Source: Siniperca chuatsi (lineage: Eukaryota > Chordata > Actinopteri > Centrarchiformes > Sinipercidae). From it: a DNA stretch of 64,000 bases. The position numbers and the translations under genes were made by a program. The stretch spans positions 6,506,862 through 6,570,861 of the forward strand of contig NC_058048.1 of NCBI RefSeq assembly GCF_020085105.1, read 5' to 3'. Numbering within the stretch: position 1 is the first letter of the stretch; every line of letters starts with the position of its first letter. This document shows positions 14,271-29,264 of this stretch, piece after piece. The notes below the pieces were generated by a model, which ran no database searches, was not told the DNA's origin, and saw nothing but the letters and a program-made list of their open reading frames with translations.

Positions 14271-17200
14271 ATGCCGACTGTCGGAGTAAAAAGGGATCTT
14301 CTCTTCAAAGCTTTGGGCAGAACATACAGTAAGTCATATTTAGTACATATTCAAGGAACGGACAGATTGCCTGCCTGGTTATCAAATGTCCTTTTTGTTC
14401 TAAACGACAGAGGAACTCAGAGTATTGTCTGAGCTCATTAGCTTGATGGTTAGCAGCGCAGCAGCTGCTCACGAGCGGCTAACGTTACCTAGTTATTTGG
14501 CTTTACAATGACTATCTTGAATGAGAAAAATAAAATTGAATGAATGAAATTCGTTTAATATTAGCTTATTTCTGCTGATGTTTGTGGCATCAAGAAAGTA
14601 GTCTTCGTGCACTAACATCTCTGTATTGGTTATCAACGTGATTGCATCATTTCAGCCGGCTCCTGTCATTTAAATAAGAGCAGTCTGCTGTTCAGCGACT
14701 TTAATGGGAAGATAGTAGCCGGTGGGTACTTTACGAAATATAAAGCTGTTTTCAATAATGGCTGTTTGTTTCTTATTTTAGCTGATGAAGAGTTTGACGA
14801 GCTGTGCTTTGAATTTGGGCTGGAGCTGGATGAAATTGTGAGTAAACTAAAGGATGTCAAACCACAGTGTATGCTAATATGTATCCTTTTTCATGATTAC
14901 AACAGATCTTTCTAATGGTGTACAGTTTGACTTGCCATTGCAAAAAATAAATAAATAAAATCACTAAAGAAAAAAAAACTATTACACCTGTGTTTGGCAA
15001 GTCAAAGTGTCCAATGTGAGAAAGGTCTGCTAGCTCATTTGTATGAAACTATGACATGTAACCAATGAACTCAGTGCTGACCCCATTACAGACCTCAGAG
15101 AAGGAGCTAATCAGCCGAGAGCAGGGTGACTCCAAGGCATCAGGAGCATCTGACACCATCCTGTACAAGATTGATGTACCAGCTAACCGCTATGACCTGC
15201 TGTGTCTGGAAGGACTGGTTCGTGGACTACAGGTCTTCAAGAATAAGTGAGTGGTATCTTGTATGATAGAACTGGCATACTGCTGTGGTTGCTATAATCT
15301 AAGTGAAGAATGATTAATAAATGCACGCCAGACCAGTTTCATTCAGTGCTGACACAACAGAGAAGCATAACAGTGTAATTCAACGCCCTTCTCCAAAGTA
15401 AGGAGGATGGCTGTGTTTAGGAATAATATGTATGATTATGTTTTAATGGCATTAAAACATTCTTGGGTTCCATCCATTATGGGTGTAGTGCATGTAGACT
15501 TGCTACACTGTTACTACAGAGATTGTATTTGTGTTGCAGGTTGGAGGCACCTCGCTACAGACGTGTTAGCCCGGCCAGCGGGGAGCCTCAGAAGCTCATT
15601 ATTACTAAGGAGGTGGGTGGTAACATTCATCATTTTTAATGGCAAACAAATACTTAGCCTGAAGCTATCATTAGTTTAGTTTATGAATCAAATAAATCTG
15701 TGTATTACCGTGGTAGTTTGTTACTGATGTGTTTTTTCTGTGCAGACGGCGGCAGTGCGACCCCATGCTGTGGCAGCAGTGTTGAGGAACATCACCTTCA
15801 CGCAGGAGCGCTATGACAGCTTCATTGAGCTGCAGGAGAAACTCCACCAGAACATCTGCAGGTCAGATTAACTGTTGCACTAAGTACAACAGCAAACCTG
15901 AAATATCTTCTGTCACTTTCTGTTAAGTGATGTCATTCAAAATTAACTGGAGGAAATGTGGTTACTACCACTTGTGTAATGCCTTGGCTTAACCTGTTTA
16001 CATAGTCTCCGTAGTCACTTTGTTAGGTACACCTGCCTTGTACAACCTGAATTTGTTTTCAGCATGCTTTTAACAATTCAATGGAAGCACCATTCAGATG
16101 CTGCCATGCCCTGTTAATTTGTTTTGGCCACATGTTCATGTTTTGTTTCAAGGATTTTTACTGGAACTTTACTAACGAGGTAATTCCATGAAAATTCCAG
16201 CAGGGTGGGGATTTGAGATGTTGCAGCCACTACACTTGTGTTACAGAGCATTAAGTGCTAGCTTTACAGTAACAAAGTACAAGCTTTGAGGAAATTATGT
16301 GAACAATTAACTACGGCTGATTATTTTCATTATCGATTAATTGCCATTATGTTCCTGATGAATCGATCAATTGTTTAGTTTTTAAAATGCCAGAAAATAG
16401 TAAAAAATGTTCATCACAATTTTCTGGAGCCCAAGGTGACATCTTCACATTGTCATTTTTGTCAGACCAACAGTATAGATATTTTAGATATTTCATGTAG
16501 TATAGACAGATACTCAGTTTACAATGAAGCAAGACAAAGAAAAGCAGCAGGTTCTCAGATGTAACGACCTGAAACCAGCAAATATTCTGCATTTTTGCTT
16601 AGAAAATTACTCAAATGATTGGTCGATTATCAGATTAATTTTCTGTTGATCGATTAATTTACTAATCGGTTCAGCTCTACAATAACAGTACTTATTAGCA
16701 TCTGTTTCCATTATGTACGGAAGCCCTGAGAGGCAAATGAGAAAAAAAATTCTGATGATCCATTGTCTAAGTCTAATCTAAATTTCTTTTCTCTCCTGTG
16801 TTTATGACTTAAGAACAGGCGAAATAAAAAAAAGGTTTTGCAGGTTAAAAAATTTATTTTTGTCAGGATCACCTGTTTTCTTCCAGGTGAGTTTGAATTT
16901 CTCCATGTACAGATATTGTGTGTTAGTAAGTTATGTAACATTACTGTCATGTTTTTCTTTTGGCTAGAAATGTATTTTAATCAGTGGATCACCTGGAAGA
17001 AAACATGAATAGTTTTAGTCCCATTTAGAACATGGGGTAGTGGTGTACTGCTGTCTCTTGTGGCCGAAATGAGTATTACAACATCAAATGATCCCGACAA
17101 ACCCTTTTTTTTTCACATGCCTTTTTATTTCACCTGTTTTCACAGATGGAAAAAAATATTAACTGGTGACTTACCACGAAAATATTATCCTGGCAAAACC

Positions 17201-20200
17201 TTATTTTTTCACCTGTTCTTAAGCCATAAACACAGGAGAGAAAACAATTTAAATCAGACCAGAATTCTTTTTTCTCCCTTGCCTCTCAGGGCTTCCATAA
17301 TAATGTGTTCAGTGACCCTGTTTAAAAAAAAACAAACAAAAAAAAAAAATACTGTGCTCAATGTGAGAATGAATATTGCTTTTCTAAGAATGAAGTAGGG
17401 AAATATGTTACTATTTAAAGGACAATGTTTTTGTACTTTCATTCTTTTATTATTAAGAGATTTCCTGAAGTGACCAAAAGCATCCTACTTATCCTACTGA
17501 AGTATATTCTGTGTAGCCAAAGCCTGATATACAAAAAACACACCACTATTATTCTTTTTATAGTAGTTGTTAAGAAAATGTACTTTGTCATTTTAATGTT
17601 ATTCAACCGTTAACTGTGTTTTGTGTGCAGGAAGAGGAGCCTAGTGGCCATTGGGACCCATGACCTGGACACCATCTCTGGTCCTTTTACATACACAGCC
17701 AAACCTCCCGGAGACATCAGCTTCACACCCCTCAACCAGACCAAAGAGTACACTGCCACCCAGCTCATGAGCCTCTACAAGGTGAACAGCTAATTGGCTG
17801 GACCTTAGTTAGAAGAGCAGTTTGTCTTTTTTGAGCAGCGCTAACCTGGTGTTTTTTTGACTGATACAGACAGACAGCCACCTGAGGCATTACCTTCACA
17901 TTATTGAAGACAAGCCTGTGTACCCCGTCATCTACGACAGCAATGGTATTGTCCTATCCATGCCTCCCATCATCAATGGTGAGTACTGTTTCTGCCTTCA
18001 TTTCTGGCTTTGTTTTCTGCCTCTGTTACACATAATAGATATTTTATCAGTATTTTTCGAAACGTTCTAGCTTGGAAACATCTGACGGACAGAAACATCA
18101 GAGATCTGACTTACCAGCTAGCGAAATTACATTGTTTCAGGCTTTTTAAATCCAAAGGTTCAAATAAATAAATAAGAGTAACCAGCAAAGTAACATACAA
18201 AAATCATGAGCTAAAGTTTTAGAACGAAAAAGTAAAAATGAACTTTGAATTCCAAGATAATACCCTCTGTCTTATAATAGTAAACATTTCTTTCTTTCTT
18301 CCAGGGGACCATTCAAAAATCGCGCTAAAAACAAAGAACGTCTTCATTGAGTGCACGGCCACAGACCTGACCAAGGTACAACTGAGAGAGAACAGAGGAA
18401 TCCCATCATATGTTGTTCAGTCAATGTTATCAGGGAAAACGGACTTAAACTTGACCTTGTTCTCTTCAGGCAAAGATCGTGTTGGACATGATGGTGACCA
18501 TGTTCAGCGAGTATTGTTCACAGCCTTTCACGTAAGTCACAAATCTGTCTGAAATACAAGCTTTTCATCTCCGTGGAGATGGACAAGAACTGGGATTCCA
18601 TCTCAGCATGTCGAGGTGGAACATGATGAAATTCCCTGGTTACTAATAAACATTTGTACACTTGCTCAGCGGCAGAAAATGGTGATGTTGCTGTATCTGT
18701 TAGCAGTGTGGCCACCACCATCTCCCAGTGAATTGTCTACTATGAACATATAATAAAGTGCATATCATGGATGTGATGGCATTGGTTTGTGCAATATTTC
18801 AGTGTGGTTATTATTATTGTTTTTCATCTTAAAACAGCATGAAATATGCCCTGCGTTAACCAACTCTAAATAACAATAATTACTTGTCAAATACTAAACC
18901 TTTCTTGTAAGACTTTCATTTCTCCTAAGGAGGTTTTGTGTCATATGTCAAGATTCAGATTTTTTTCTCTTCATATTAAGTGATGGAAATTCCATGATAA
19001 AATCAGTAAGTGACTGGAGTGTAAGAGTATTACAGTGAGAGTGATATTTTCTTCTGTCTCTTGCTCTTTCAGGGTAGAGGAGGCTGAGGTGGTGTACCCA
19101 GATGGCAAGACCTGCAAATACCCAGTACTGTAGTCACTACAATCATCTTGTACTGTGTCCTTTTTTTAAATGTGACATGAATGTCTTTACTACTGTCCCC
19201 TAATTCTCTGCTGCTGTTTCTTGGTTTGTACTTTAGGAGCTGGCTTACAGGAAGGAGAAGTTGTCCAGCGAGTTTATCAACCGAAAGGTTGGCATCAAGT
19301 AAGTCATTTGGACCTACTCTGTACAATAGTCAAAAGTACAAGATGCATTCTGTTTTGCTTTTGTCACAAGTTGTGCATGTCTCAGCAAATTCACGGGCTT
19401 ACCAGTTTGATTAGGTACACCTGTACTATCTAACACAATCTAGTACAGTAGCTCTGCAACATTAGGGGGACCAAGCGGTCAATAACGTGCCATCAGAGCA
19501 GCATTGTACTGTGTGACAGAAATAAGGAGGGAATAGTTTGACATGAAGTTTGATGCTATAAAAAATAAAAAAAAACCTTTCGCTAAACCAAAGCAGTTCA
19601 TGACACGATGGGAGGCGGTTGAGGGGTTAATTTTACTACTGTGCTCTTCCACTTGTTACACACAGTCAAACTTTTCATTATTCTCCACTGTGGTTTAAGT
19701 TTTCCTTGTTGCACTTTTTTATTTAGTTTTATTTAGTTTCACAATTTCCAAGTAAATCTGCGCTTTCATACAAAAGTCACACAGAACAGTTCCTGATTTA
19801 TTAGACACACTTTATGTAACCTGTCTTCCAGCCAGTTTATAGCTTTGGATGGATTTGTCTGTGCTCTTTGCTGCAATTTAAATTCTTAAAAGAAAAAGTA
19901 AACTATCAGCGTTTGCCCTTTCTACATTTTGTAATAAAGCTATTTCCTGTAATGAGAAAATATTTACATACACTTTACTTGTATCCTCGGCACCTTGATA
20001 AATCATACGTTTTACTGAACAGCGTTTTGTTTTCTCCTGACAGTGAGTCAACTGAGAAAATCGCCCAGCTGCTGACCAGGATGTGCCTTCGCTCCCAGGC
20101 TACAGGTGTTGGTGATGAGATCGAGGTTGAGATCCCACCCACGCGCTCAGACATCATCCACGCCTGTGATATCATGGAGGACGCCGCCATGGCCTACGGT

Positions 20201-23200
20201 TTCAACAACATCACTCGCACCACACCACGCACCTACACCATAGCCAACCAGGTGCCTGGGTTTTCTTCTGCATGTTCGATGTGTGTGTAACCAAATATCA
20301 TTGTATCTCATCAAATATGGTGTGTGTTCTTATGTATTTTCTTTATATGTTCACAGTTCCCACTGAATAAACTGACAGAGCTGTTGAGACAAGACCTGGC
20401 AGCTGCTGGATTCACAGAGGCCCTCAACTTTGCCCTGGTAAGAAAAAGACACAAAGACCACCAATGTAAACAGATTTTTTTTTCTTCCTTAAAGTGAGTC
20501 TATGCATCTTTTGAGGGAAGAAATAACACAATCTTCCTCTTACAATTGAAAAGCTGAATTCATAAGCAGTAAAACACACCATTGCTCAATTCAAAACACT
20601 CAGGGGTTTTGCTGCTACAGGCTTATTTGGTCTAGTAGTAGCTTATGGTATAGCTTATGTTTGCAAAATGTGGGTAAATATTGCTGTATAACGTACATTA
20701 CTGAGTCAGCTCGCTAACTTTGACTGTGCTCCACATGTGTTACTGTTACAGTACAGTTAGCTAAATGCTTAACAGTAGCATTTAGCATTATCTCATAACC
20801 GTCATTTGTATCCAAAAGTTACTTGAAATGTTCTCAAAGGAATTTGTTCCCTCTCTCTTGCTGTAGTGTTCTCAAGAAGATATAGCAGACAAGCTTGGAA
20901 AGAAGATCTCAGAGACCAGGGCAGCTCATATCTCCAACCCCAAGACAGCTGAGTTCCAGGTAACAAAGAATATAACAGAGATCCTATAAATAAAACTCTA
21001 CAATGCTTTAATATGTTAGATTTCGATGTAAAGCAGTGCTGCTACACCTGTAGCATTGTTTTAAACAAGAAAATAAATACATTTATTGGTTTCGAGTCAT
21101 CTTTCAGCCTTTTTCTATCCATCCACAATTTGGTTAAAAAAACAAACATGTAGCCAGAAAAGCTTTCGTAAGTCTGTCAATCTCATTTCTACTTCAATGG
21201 CATTTCAGGTGACATTAGGGTCAGTTTCCTTTTGGGAGAACAAAGGCTTGCATTGATCCAAAAGGCTTTTATCTGAATTTGTTGTAAGGCAAGACAAAAG
21301 ATCATAATCTAAAGGCCTGTGCCTTCATTTGCAGATGTGTAGGAGAGGATGAGTAACAGTTTCACTTTTTTGTATTTAATGTTCATATTGCCCATACTTG
21401 GGTAAAGTTGTATAATATTCTGTATGCTTAGTGGACACTTTAAGGTAGTTCTGTGCCATCTGAAAAATCACCTTGCTAACTAATGTCAATACAGTGAAAA
21501 GTGAAACCAATCTTAATAGCCACAGCGCAGACTAGTGGGTTTGCAGATTAGTATGCACTGCAAATAATGTCCAGGGTCATAATTTCAATGTTGCGGACAA
21601 ATTTGAAAATGTTGATATTGAATCAAGAAAATTATACTTCTTTTTTACTATGGCTAATTTGCCTCACTAAAAATGATATTAAAACTTGGGAGGATGTTTA
21701 AGTGTTTCCACTCTCTTAAGTTGTAGTGTTATTTTTCCAGAAGAGGGCACTCTTCTCCTCCCTGAGAGATTGTAGCTGTGTATCCAGCTTCACCACTGTC
21801 TTCACCAGGTGGCGCGGACTACCTTGCTGCCAGGCCTGCTGAAAACCTTGGCTGCCAACAGGAAGATGCCCCTTCCCCTCAGACTGTTTGAGATATCTGA
21901 CGTAGTGCTGAAGGATGAGACGAAAGGTGGGTGTCTGCATGTGTGAAGTGATGGAGGAAATCGTTTAGTTTTACATAGCACATACACACTGTACCTAACT
22001 CGCCCTTTAAACAGTTTGAAACCCTGTTGCCTCGCTGATATTTTTGGACGGATGCTGATAATAGCTGGTCAACATGTAATCTGACAATGAATGGTAGTGC
22101 AAAATAATGAAGTACCCAGTTTTTTCTTTGTTGGGTTTGGAAAAGTCTCTGAAACAGCATTTAGATACCAGGATGCTAAATTATTGCCTATAATAACTAA
22201 ATTTATACAATTGTGAGCTCTGACAAGGTTTTCTATATTATAATGAATATATAGAAATAATGTTGTTATAATGAATTTTAGTAAAGAGCTTATCATAGAC
22301 GACTAATGTGGTCTTGATTCATTTTTCCATAAATATAAGAAAAATAAACCAAAAAAAGCATCATTTTCATTACATGTGAAAGGCAATGACAGTTACTGGC
22401 AGATATATTTTTAATAAAAACCCAATATTAGTATGTCATTGGTATAGCCCTGTTCTCAGTGTCCCTAACACTCCCTCCCTCTCATCCCACCAACCAGATG
22501 TCGGGGCGAGGAACAGCCGGCGTTTCTGTGCCGTTTACTACAACAAGAGTCCCGGCTTCGAGGTGATCCACGGCCTGCTGGACCGGACCATGCAACTGCT
22601 GGAGGTGAAGTCCGTCCGCGGGGATGGCTACCACATCCAGGCTGCAGACGGTAAGAAAATCCCAGTGACGGATTTAGTGATCTAGAACATGTCTATTTAC
22701 TTGCTAAGCTGGGCAACTTCTGGGTCACGTGAGGTTAAAAGTCAAGTTTTGTTGAGATTATGTAAATCCAGTCTAGGACAAGCAGCGACTGCGTTGTTGT
22801 GTTTGTTACCAGGGCGTTATGTACCCTGTCTTATTGAGGGGGCACTGTTTCCATGGCAGTGACATGCACAATTTGGCTTCAACTCAAAATTAACTTACAA
22901 CATGGGTGGCTAGTTTAGATTAGATGTATGGAGGGGAAAGACAAAGAATTTGGTATACAAGTATCTAATATTGATCTCGGTAGCAGAGACAAAAATATCA
23001 ATGCTTACTTTCATATTCAGATACTGGGTTTTGATGAGATTGTTCTGATGCGCTTCAGTGCTTAAAAAAGGGTCATTAATGCAGCTTTCAAACGCTTAAT
23101 CACTTTTGTGACTTTTGCTTCATTGTATTGTAACTAGAGCTAGATCAATCCATCGGCTGATATTAGCTTATTGCAGATATATCGGTGTATATGTCGGCTG

Positions 23201-26200
23201 TTAAGTAACACGAACCTGCAGGACAGAAATACCAAACAAGGTTTGAGGTCATTTGGAAAAAGTGTCACCATTACATAGTTTGTCCACCAGAGAGCACTGA
23301 CAAGATGATTTGTCAAAATGTTGTGCTCAGTATGTATCTTGGTCACATTTCTTAAAAAAACAAATCCGGATCCTATCAAGATTGTTTGTTTATGTAAAAA
23401 AAAAAAGAATTTTGTTTAAGCTTCCAAATATTGAAAAAAATACTGCACACTCAAATGTGTTTTTTGAGCTGTAAACTAAATTATATGACTGTACTGTGAT
23501 GAAGCACATCAATGCTGGTGTTAATATTGACATTCCTACCAAATTTATGAAAATCTGCATTTCATGGGTTGAAAATGGCTCAACATGCCATCTACTGTTT
23601 TAAATCACCCTGAACCTCGCAAGGCCAAAACTGACACAGAGTCGACCGTTTGGGACTATTAGGTCATGACACTTGTATATAAAAAAATAAAACAACAACA
23701 ACAATAACTAAAAACCCGCCCTGTTAACGCCCTCTAATCAGACGTGGCCGACCCACCTCCCCCTGCCTTTGAGTGGGAGTCTGTGAAACAGCGCTCATTT
23801 TCAAATATATGCAGGTCGAGACGCATTATTCACTGCCGTTTACGCTAGTTTTCGCTAACCCTCTACTTCGTATTTTTCAATTTTGGCGCAATGGTTCGGC
23901 CTTGTGTTTTTGGCGGCTGTAGAAGCACCGCCGGACGGCATTCTTCCCCTTGATGATGATAAACAGCAGGGATACGGCTACGTACTGACACGCACTCACC
24001 GGAGAGCCCTCAGTCACTCTGCGCCGCTAACGTTAGCTCAGCTACCACACAGGTACCACACAGAAACCTTCACAAAGGGCCATGAATGTGCTTGTGACTG
24101 CGGACACGGAGTCTGACAGCAGCTGCTCATGGCCGGTTAGCGGTCTGTCGCTCACGCTGGTCGCTGTCTCCTAACCTCCACAACGGTAGGGGGCGTGGCA
24201 CACACGAGGCCTCTGCTGCATGTTTTAAATATGCTGGGAGGGAGGCAGCTGGCAGAATTTGGGCTTCAGTTACACCTTAAATATCAGCCTCAAAGCCTTT
24301 TTTTATTTTGAAATAAATTGTTGGCTGTTTATCCCTTTACACATTTATCTCTCAACATATTTTTGATTTAAAAGTTGAGTAAATTGAGACTCTGAGTTGT
24401 AACAATATGGTTAATATGGTGTTGTTTACTCAAGTCTGATCTGCCCAGGCAGTGAGAAGCGATTGAACCCAACATGTGTCTCTAAATCATTAGTTACACT
24501 ATCATGAAATCAAAATAGCGCAAGACTTTTACGCAGCATTGTAAAGACCCCAAATACATACAGTTATATGTCTTGAGACAGATTAATTCCAATAAAAATG
24601 TGTAGTGTGCACACTCATCCTTCCCCTCTTCTCTGGTTCCATCTGACGCTGTCTGATATCGTCTCTGTTTCTCTGTGCAGTGAACACAAGCTAACACTAA
24701 ACAGATGTCACGCAAATGTCACTTAAGTGTTTTTTCTGAAGCTCTAACTACTTGACCACTTCTCTCCGGTAAAGTCACACTGCTACTGTGATTAGAGATT
24801 GTTCTTTTTATAGAAACGATACCTCTCACTGTGCGTAGCTCACAGGTCGTGGAGCCTCCATGTTCTCCTGCTGATAAAGGAACCAATGCCACTGTGTGTT
24901 ACAGATATAAAAAAATATTTTCTCCTTTTTTTAGAAGTAATGCCATCACTGCAGCTTTCAAGGTTCCAACTGGCCATGACAGTTGTGGAGCATCACTTTT
25001 AAGTTAAGAGTTTTTTTTAGTCCAGACAGGAGAAAATCAGGGAAATATACAAATGGATAACTTTATAGGGTTACGGTAGAACATGTTTGACAACTTGTTG
25101 TATACAATGATTTTATTTGATAGGTTTTAACCCATTTGAAATAGAAACCACTTTTTAAAAAAACTGACAATAACAAGCCATGAATGAACAGGTGTCATTT
25201 TTAGGTCATGGGCTCTGACTTCGCCCACTGTGGGGAAACTTGCTCTTCATCCCCTCTAAACCACAATTCACGATATTCCATTTAATTTGTCCTCTGTTCT
25301 ACCTCCAAAATCACCAATTTCATCACCATACCCTAATAACTCAGGGTAACTCTGTTCATTCGATGAGGGAAACCAAATGGCATTGGCGCACAATGTCCTG
25401 TCATCCTTTTTGCTCAATAAAAATCAAAGGTGTCCCATCAGCACTCGTGGTTCATGGGCTGTGGACCAAGAACTCATTTCAGACAACTTCACTGTGTCTA
25501 ATGATGAAATGCATCTGAGTAAGAGTGCAAATTTTTCTAAGGTTTTCTCTCTTAAGTCATCATGAAAGAGATGGCCCGGTCAGTCATGTTGCGTCAGCGT
25601 CCCACGTCTGTAAGACTTTTGACAAGCTTTAATCTGAAAGGCTGTTTTGCACATTAATGGAGAACAACAGTCCTGTAAACTGTAGAGTGCAAGTTAATTT
25701 AATTTTTCATAGCAGAGTTACATTAACCAGTGGTGGCATGCGACTGGCACAATAATACTTGCAATGAAGTTGTGTAAAAGGCAAATAGAGGTATGACTCA
25801 GTTGGGTTTCATCTTTCTGATGCATCTGATCCATTCCTGTGAGATTAGTAATCAGAAAGGTTCAACCTAAGGGTCTGAAGCAGTGCACAGGCCAATCTGT
25901 ATGCATTTCGTCTCCCTTTTTCCCAGAGAGACTCTCATACATCATTTGAGTTTTGGATTCCTCGTTCAGTCCTTCCCCTGTCCATACTGTCTCTCTCACA
26001 CTCCAACCTCTTTTTTTCCCCCCCTCTCCCCTTGGCTCGCATGCTCCAAGGTCACACTGCAGGATATATACTCTGGCTCTGTTGGCCCATTCAGACTGCA
26101 AATCAATGAGCTCAAGTATCAGTGAATGAGAGCAGTGAGGAGAAGGGAAGGCAGACAGGGGAGCGGAAGAAGGGGTGAGATGAGACTAGAGGGAGGGGGG

Positions 26201-26553
26201 GGGGGGTGATAGGAGAGCGACAGAGCGACGGCTGGAGGCGTAAGCAAGAAAGGCTATGAAAGCGCGTAAAGTCTGCAGTGTGGGAGAGTGCATGGGAGTC
26301 ACGTCACCCACTGCAGTGCTGAGCAGGGAGACAGACTGGCACATACAGCATCCACCCACGGGTGCTTAGAGTGTCCATCTGACAGGCACAAAACACACAC
26401 ACACACACACACACACAATCACTTAAAAAGGGAGCTGAAATGGACATGCTCTCACAGTACGCACTAATGCACAACACACTGGACACACACTCACACTCAG
26501 TGTCTATCTTCTCTGCTTTTCTTCCCACACTTTATGCACCATTAGCCTACCCC

Positions 26554-26592
<39 letters not shown>

Positions 26593-29181
26593 GTCAGTGT
26601 GTCCTTAACCCCATTACAAGGTCATGACCCCAGTGTAAGAGCTCACCTGACACAGACACACACCCTCAGGATGTGTCCATCAGCAGGGTGAAACAGCACT
26701 ACAGCTAACTGACCATCACTCCCAGCACAGAGAGAGAGTGAGTGGCTGAGGGAATACATGTCAGCTGAGTTTCCTCCACTCAGCGGGGGGAAAGGGATGA
26801 AATAAAGAGTCAAGGGATCAGAAGTGCAAGAAGAAACCACTTAAGAGACAGATGCCTGTGTTTCACTTAACTGTGTCCAATGCAAAGTCTTGGCCTGTAC
26901 ACACTTTGTTAGGAAATAGACCATGTTCATATGACTTTTTTTTTGTTCAGTAATTGACCTGAAGTGTTCAGCCTATATGTATTTTTGAGGGTTAGTACTG
27001 ATGTTTATTAAGTTTATTTAAACCTGCAGTAACTGATTTTAATTTTTTTTGGCCACTTGGGGGGAGCAGAAACAAGCTGTGAACAACACTGATGTCATCA
27101 CCTTTTAAAGTGATGTGGCCAACAGTTGCTTATTTACACATCCAGCAGTTAGGGAGCAACATGATCATTCATTTGGAGTCGTGTTTGTGTCTACCTGGCG
27201 ATTGTAAGTCCAATATTCACTCTCTTTTAGCTCTGTTTTTGGTCTCTACCAACTCTCGAGGGACATATTTGACTCTTTAGCTGCTAAATGCTCCACTTTA
27301 TTTACCAGCTAGTTGCTAACAGTTTGCTGTTTGTTGCTGAACAAGTATTGTACAGTGGGTTTTTTGGACTTTCTTGCTGAAAATTGCTGCCTTCTGGTGC
27401 CAAAAACAATGCTATGAGAGCAGTGAGGGTGAACCAAAACAGTAAAGTTGCAAGCTACAGATTCAGGTGATAATTCTCTCTAGGTTAATCACTAGGAGAC
27501 ACCACTTTCACATTGTCACGAATTATAATATCGATTATAGCCGCTTTAGAGGTCCAGTGTGTAGGATTTAGTGGCATCTAGCGGTGAAATTGCAGTTTGC
27601 GGTCCTATCTAGAGCCAGTGTTTGGTTTGTCCGTTCTGGGCTACTGTAGAAACATGACAGTGCAACTTGGTGTCCGTGGAAGGTCTATGTAGATTAAAAA
27701 CAGCTCATTCTAAGGTAATGAAAACACAATGATACTTATTTTCAGGTGATTATACACTAATGAAAACATACTTAAATTGAAATATTATATTCCATTTCTG
27801 CCAACAGCTCCTCCTAAATGTTACACACTGGTCCTTTAAAGGACCATTCTGTTTATTTACAACTTGAGTCTTATTTTTGTAGTTTTGGCCTTCATTCTTG
27901 TAAGTACAAAATAATGACATTACACTGACAAATGAATTGCTGAGCTCTGGGAACAAGGTGGCATTGCTAAAAAGAAGTCCAACAGGGCAAGAAATAGTCA
28001 GATGATTAGGCAGGTTTTAAATAACCCCCCAGATTATCCAAATTTACTTGGAAGGGAAAATGAAAGAACAGTAAAATCATTACCCAGTATGTCTGTTGTA
28101 AACTAAGAAGTTCTTGAACAAAGAAGTTGGTCTGTAAACTGTGTCCATCATGAATTGTTGTTTAAAAACTATTAAAACCACACCAATGAGCCACACTGTT
28201 GCACTGGAGGACATGTTGCTTCATTGCCATAAACACACACACTGTAGTTTGTTTTGACTCTATCCCACATACACTGTCCACCAAATGTGGATTAATCTGC
28301 AGCTGAAAATAGTCCCAAACAAATGGATCATTTCCTCCTGTTTGACTTACATTTGTTTAAAAACTACAGTGCCCAGCTGTTTTAGGAAATAGTTTAGTCT
28401 TTTTTTTTTTCTATATTCTTGAAATGTATGTCGTCAGTAGATGTGAAAAGTCATGGGGCTGAGAGCCGCAGACAGCTTTGGAAGTTGGAAAATACTGAGA
28501 AAAAACAAAAATACAGAATATCGCCAGCCTTATCCTTTAACTCATCATCTGACTGCTCGTGTTGCTTTCCCATCGGACTTCATTTCAGAGATGTCACCGC
28601 ATTCCCATATCTCACACAATGTTATCGTAACCAATAGAAATGATGGCCAAAACTATGAAAACAAGACCAGGAATTAAACTGGAATTATCTTTTTTTAATT
28701 GTGATGATTTTCAACACATTTCAGCAGACTAATCATCCTTGAAAGTCACAGATACGAGTAATCATCATTTTGTGTGTGTTAGCAGCTCCTTAATGCAGGA
28801 TCAGGCATTTGTGAATTCTCTGTCCAGTTGTCTAAAATAGTAATAAATCCTCTGGCAAAATGATGGAAGTACCAGCCAGTTGTATTGGTTATCTGATGCA
28901 ACCATCTAACTCTCCTTTCCGCTGAAAGCTCGCTTCAAGTTGGAGGAGAGTGGGCGGAAAGTGGCCTGGCTCAAGTGTGGGATTTTCATTGACTGATTGG
29001 TTATTTAAGATATACCAGAGCTATTTATATAGTTGCCATGGCATCCCGCTCATGGTACAAGTGGATGACGTGTGAACCGACTCAAGCACATTCCACAGAT
29101 TTAATACACCTAACAGACAAAGAACAGGCAGCTGAAATAAATGGTAGAATTTCCCTTCTCTACTCGCTTCCTCACATATGT

Positions 29182-29264
<83 letters not shown>

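Larger units (their letters stand above)
15862..17630. other. farsb intron 5, largely transposon-derived
   Basis: 1.77 kb holding two non-autonomous elements (16313-16680 and 16716-17299) back to back. No exon is seen in either strand. Confidence 0.7.

Noticed and set aside
17060-17442. Overlapping frames of 112 and 62 aa in farsb intron 5
   Set aside because: They fall mostly on the inverted-repeat arm of a non-autonomous transposon.
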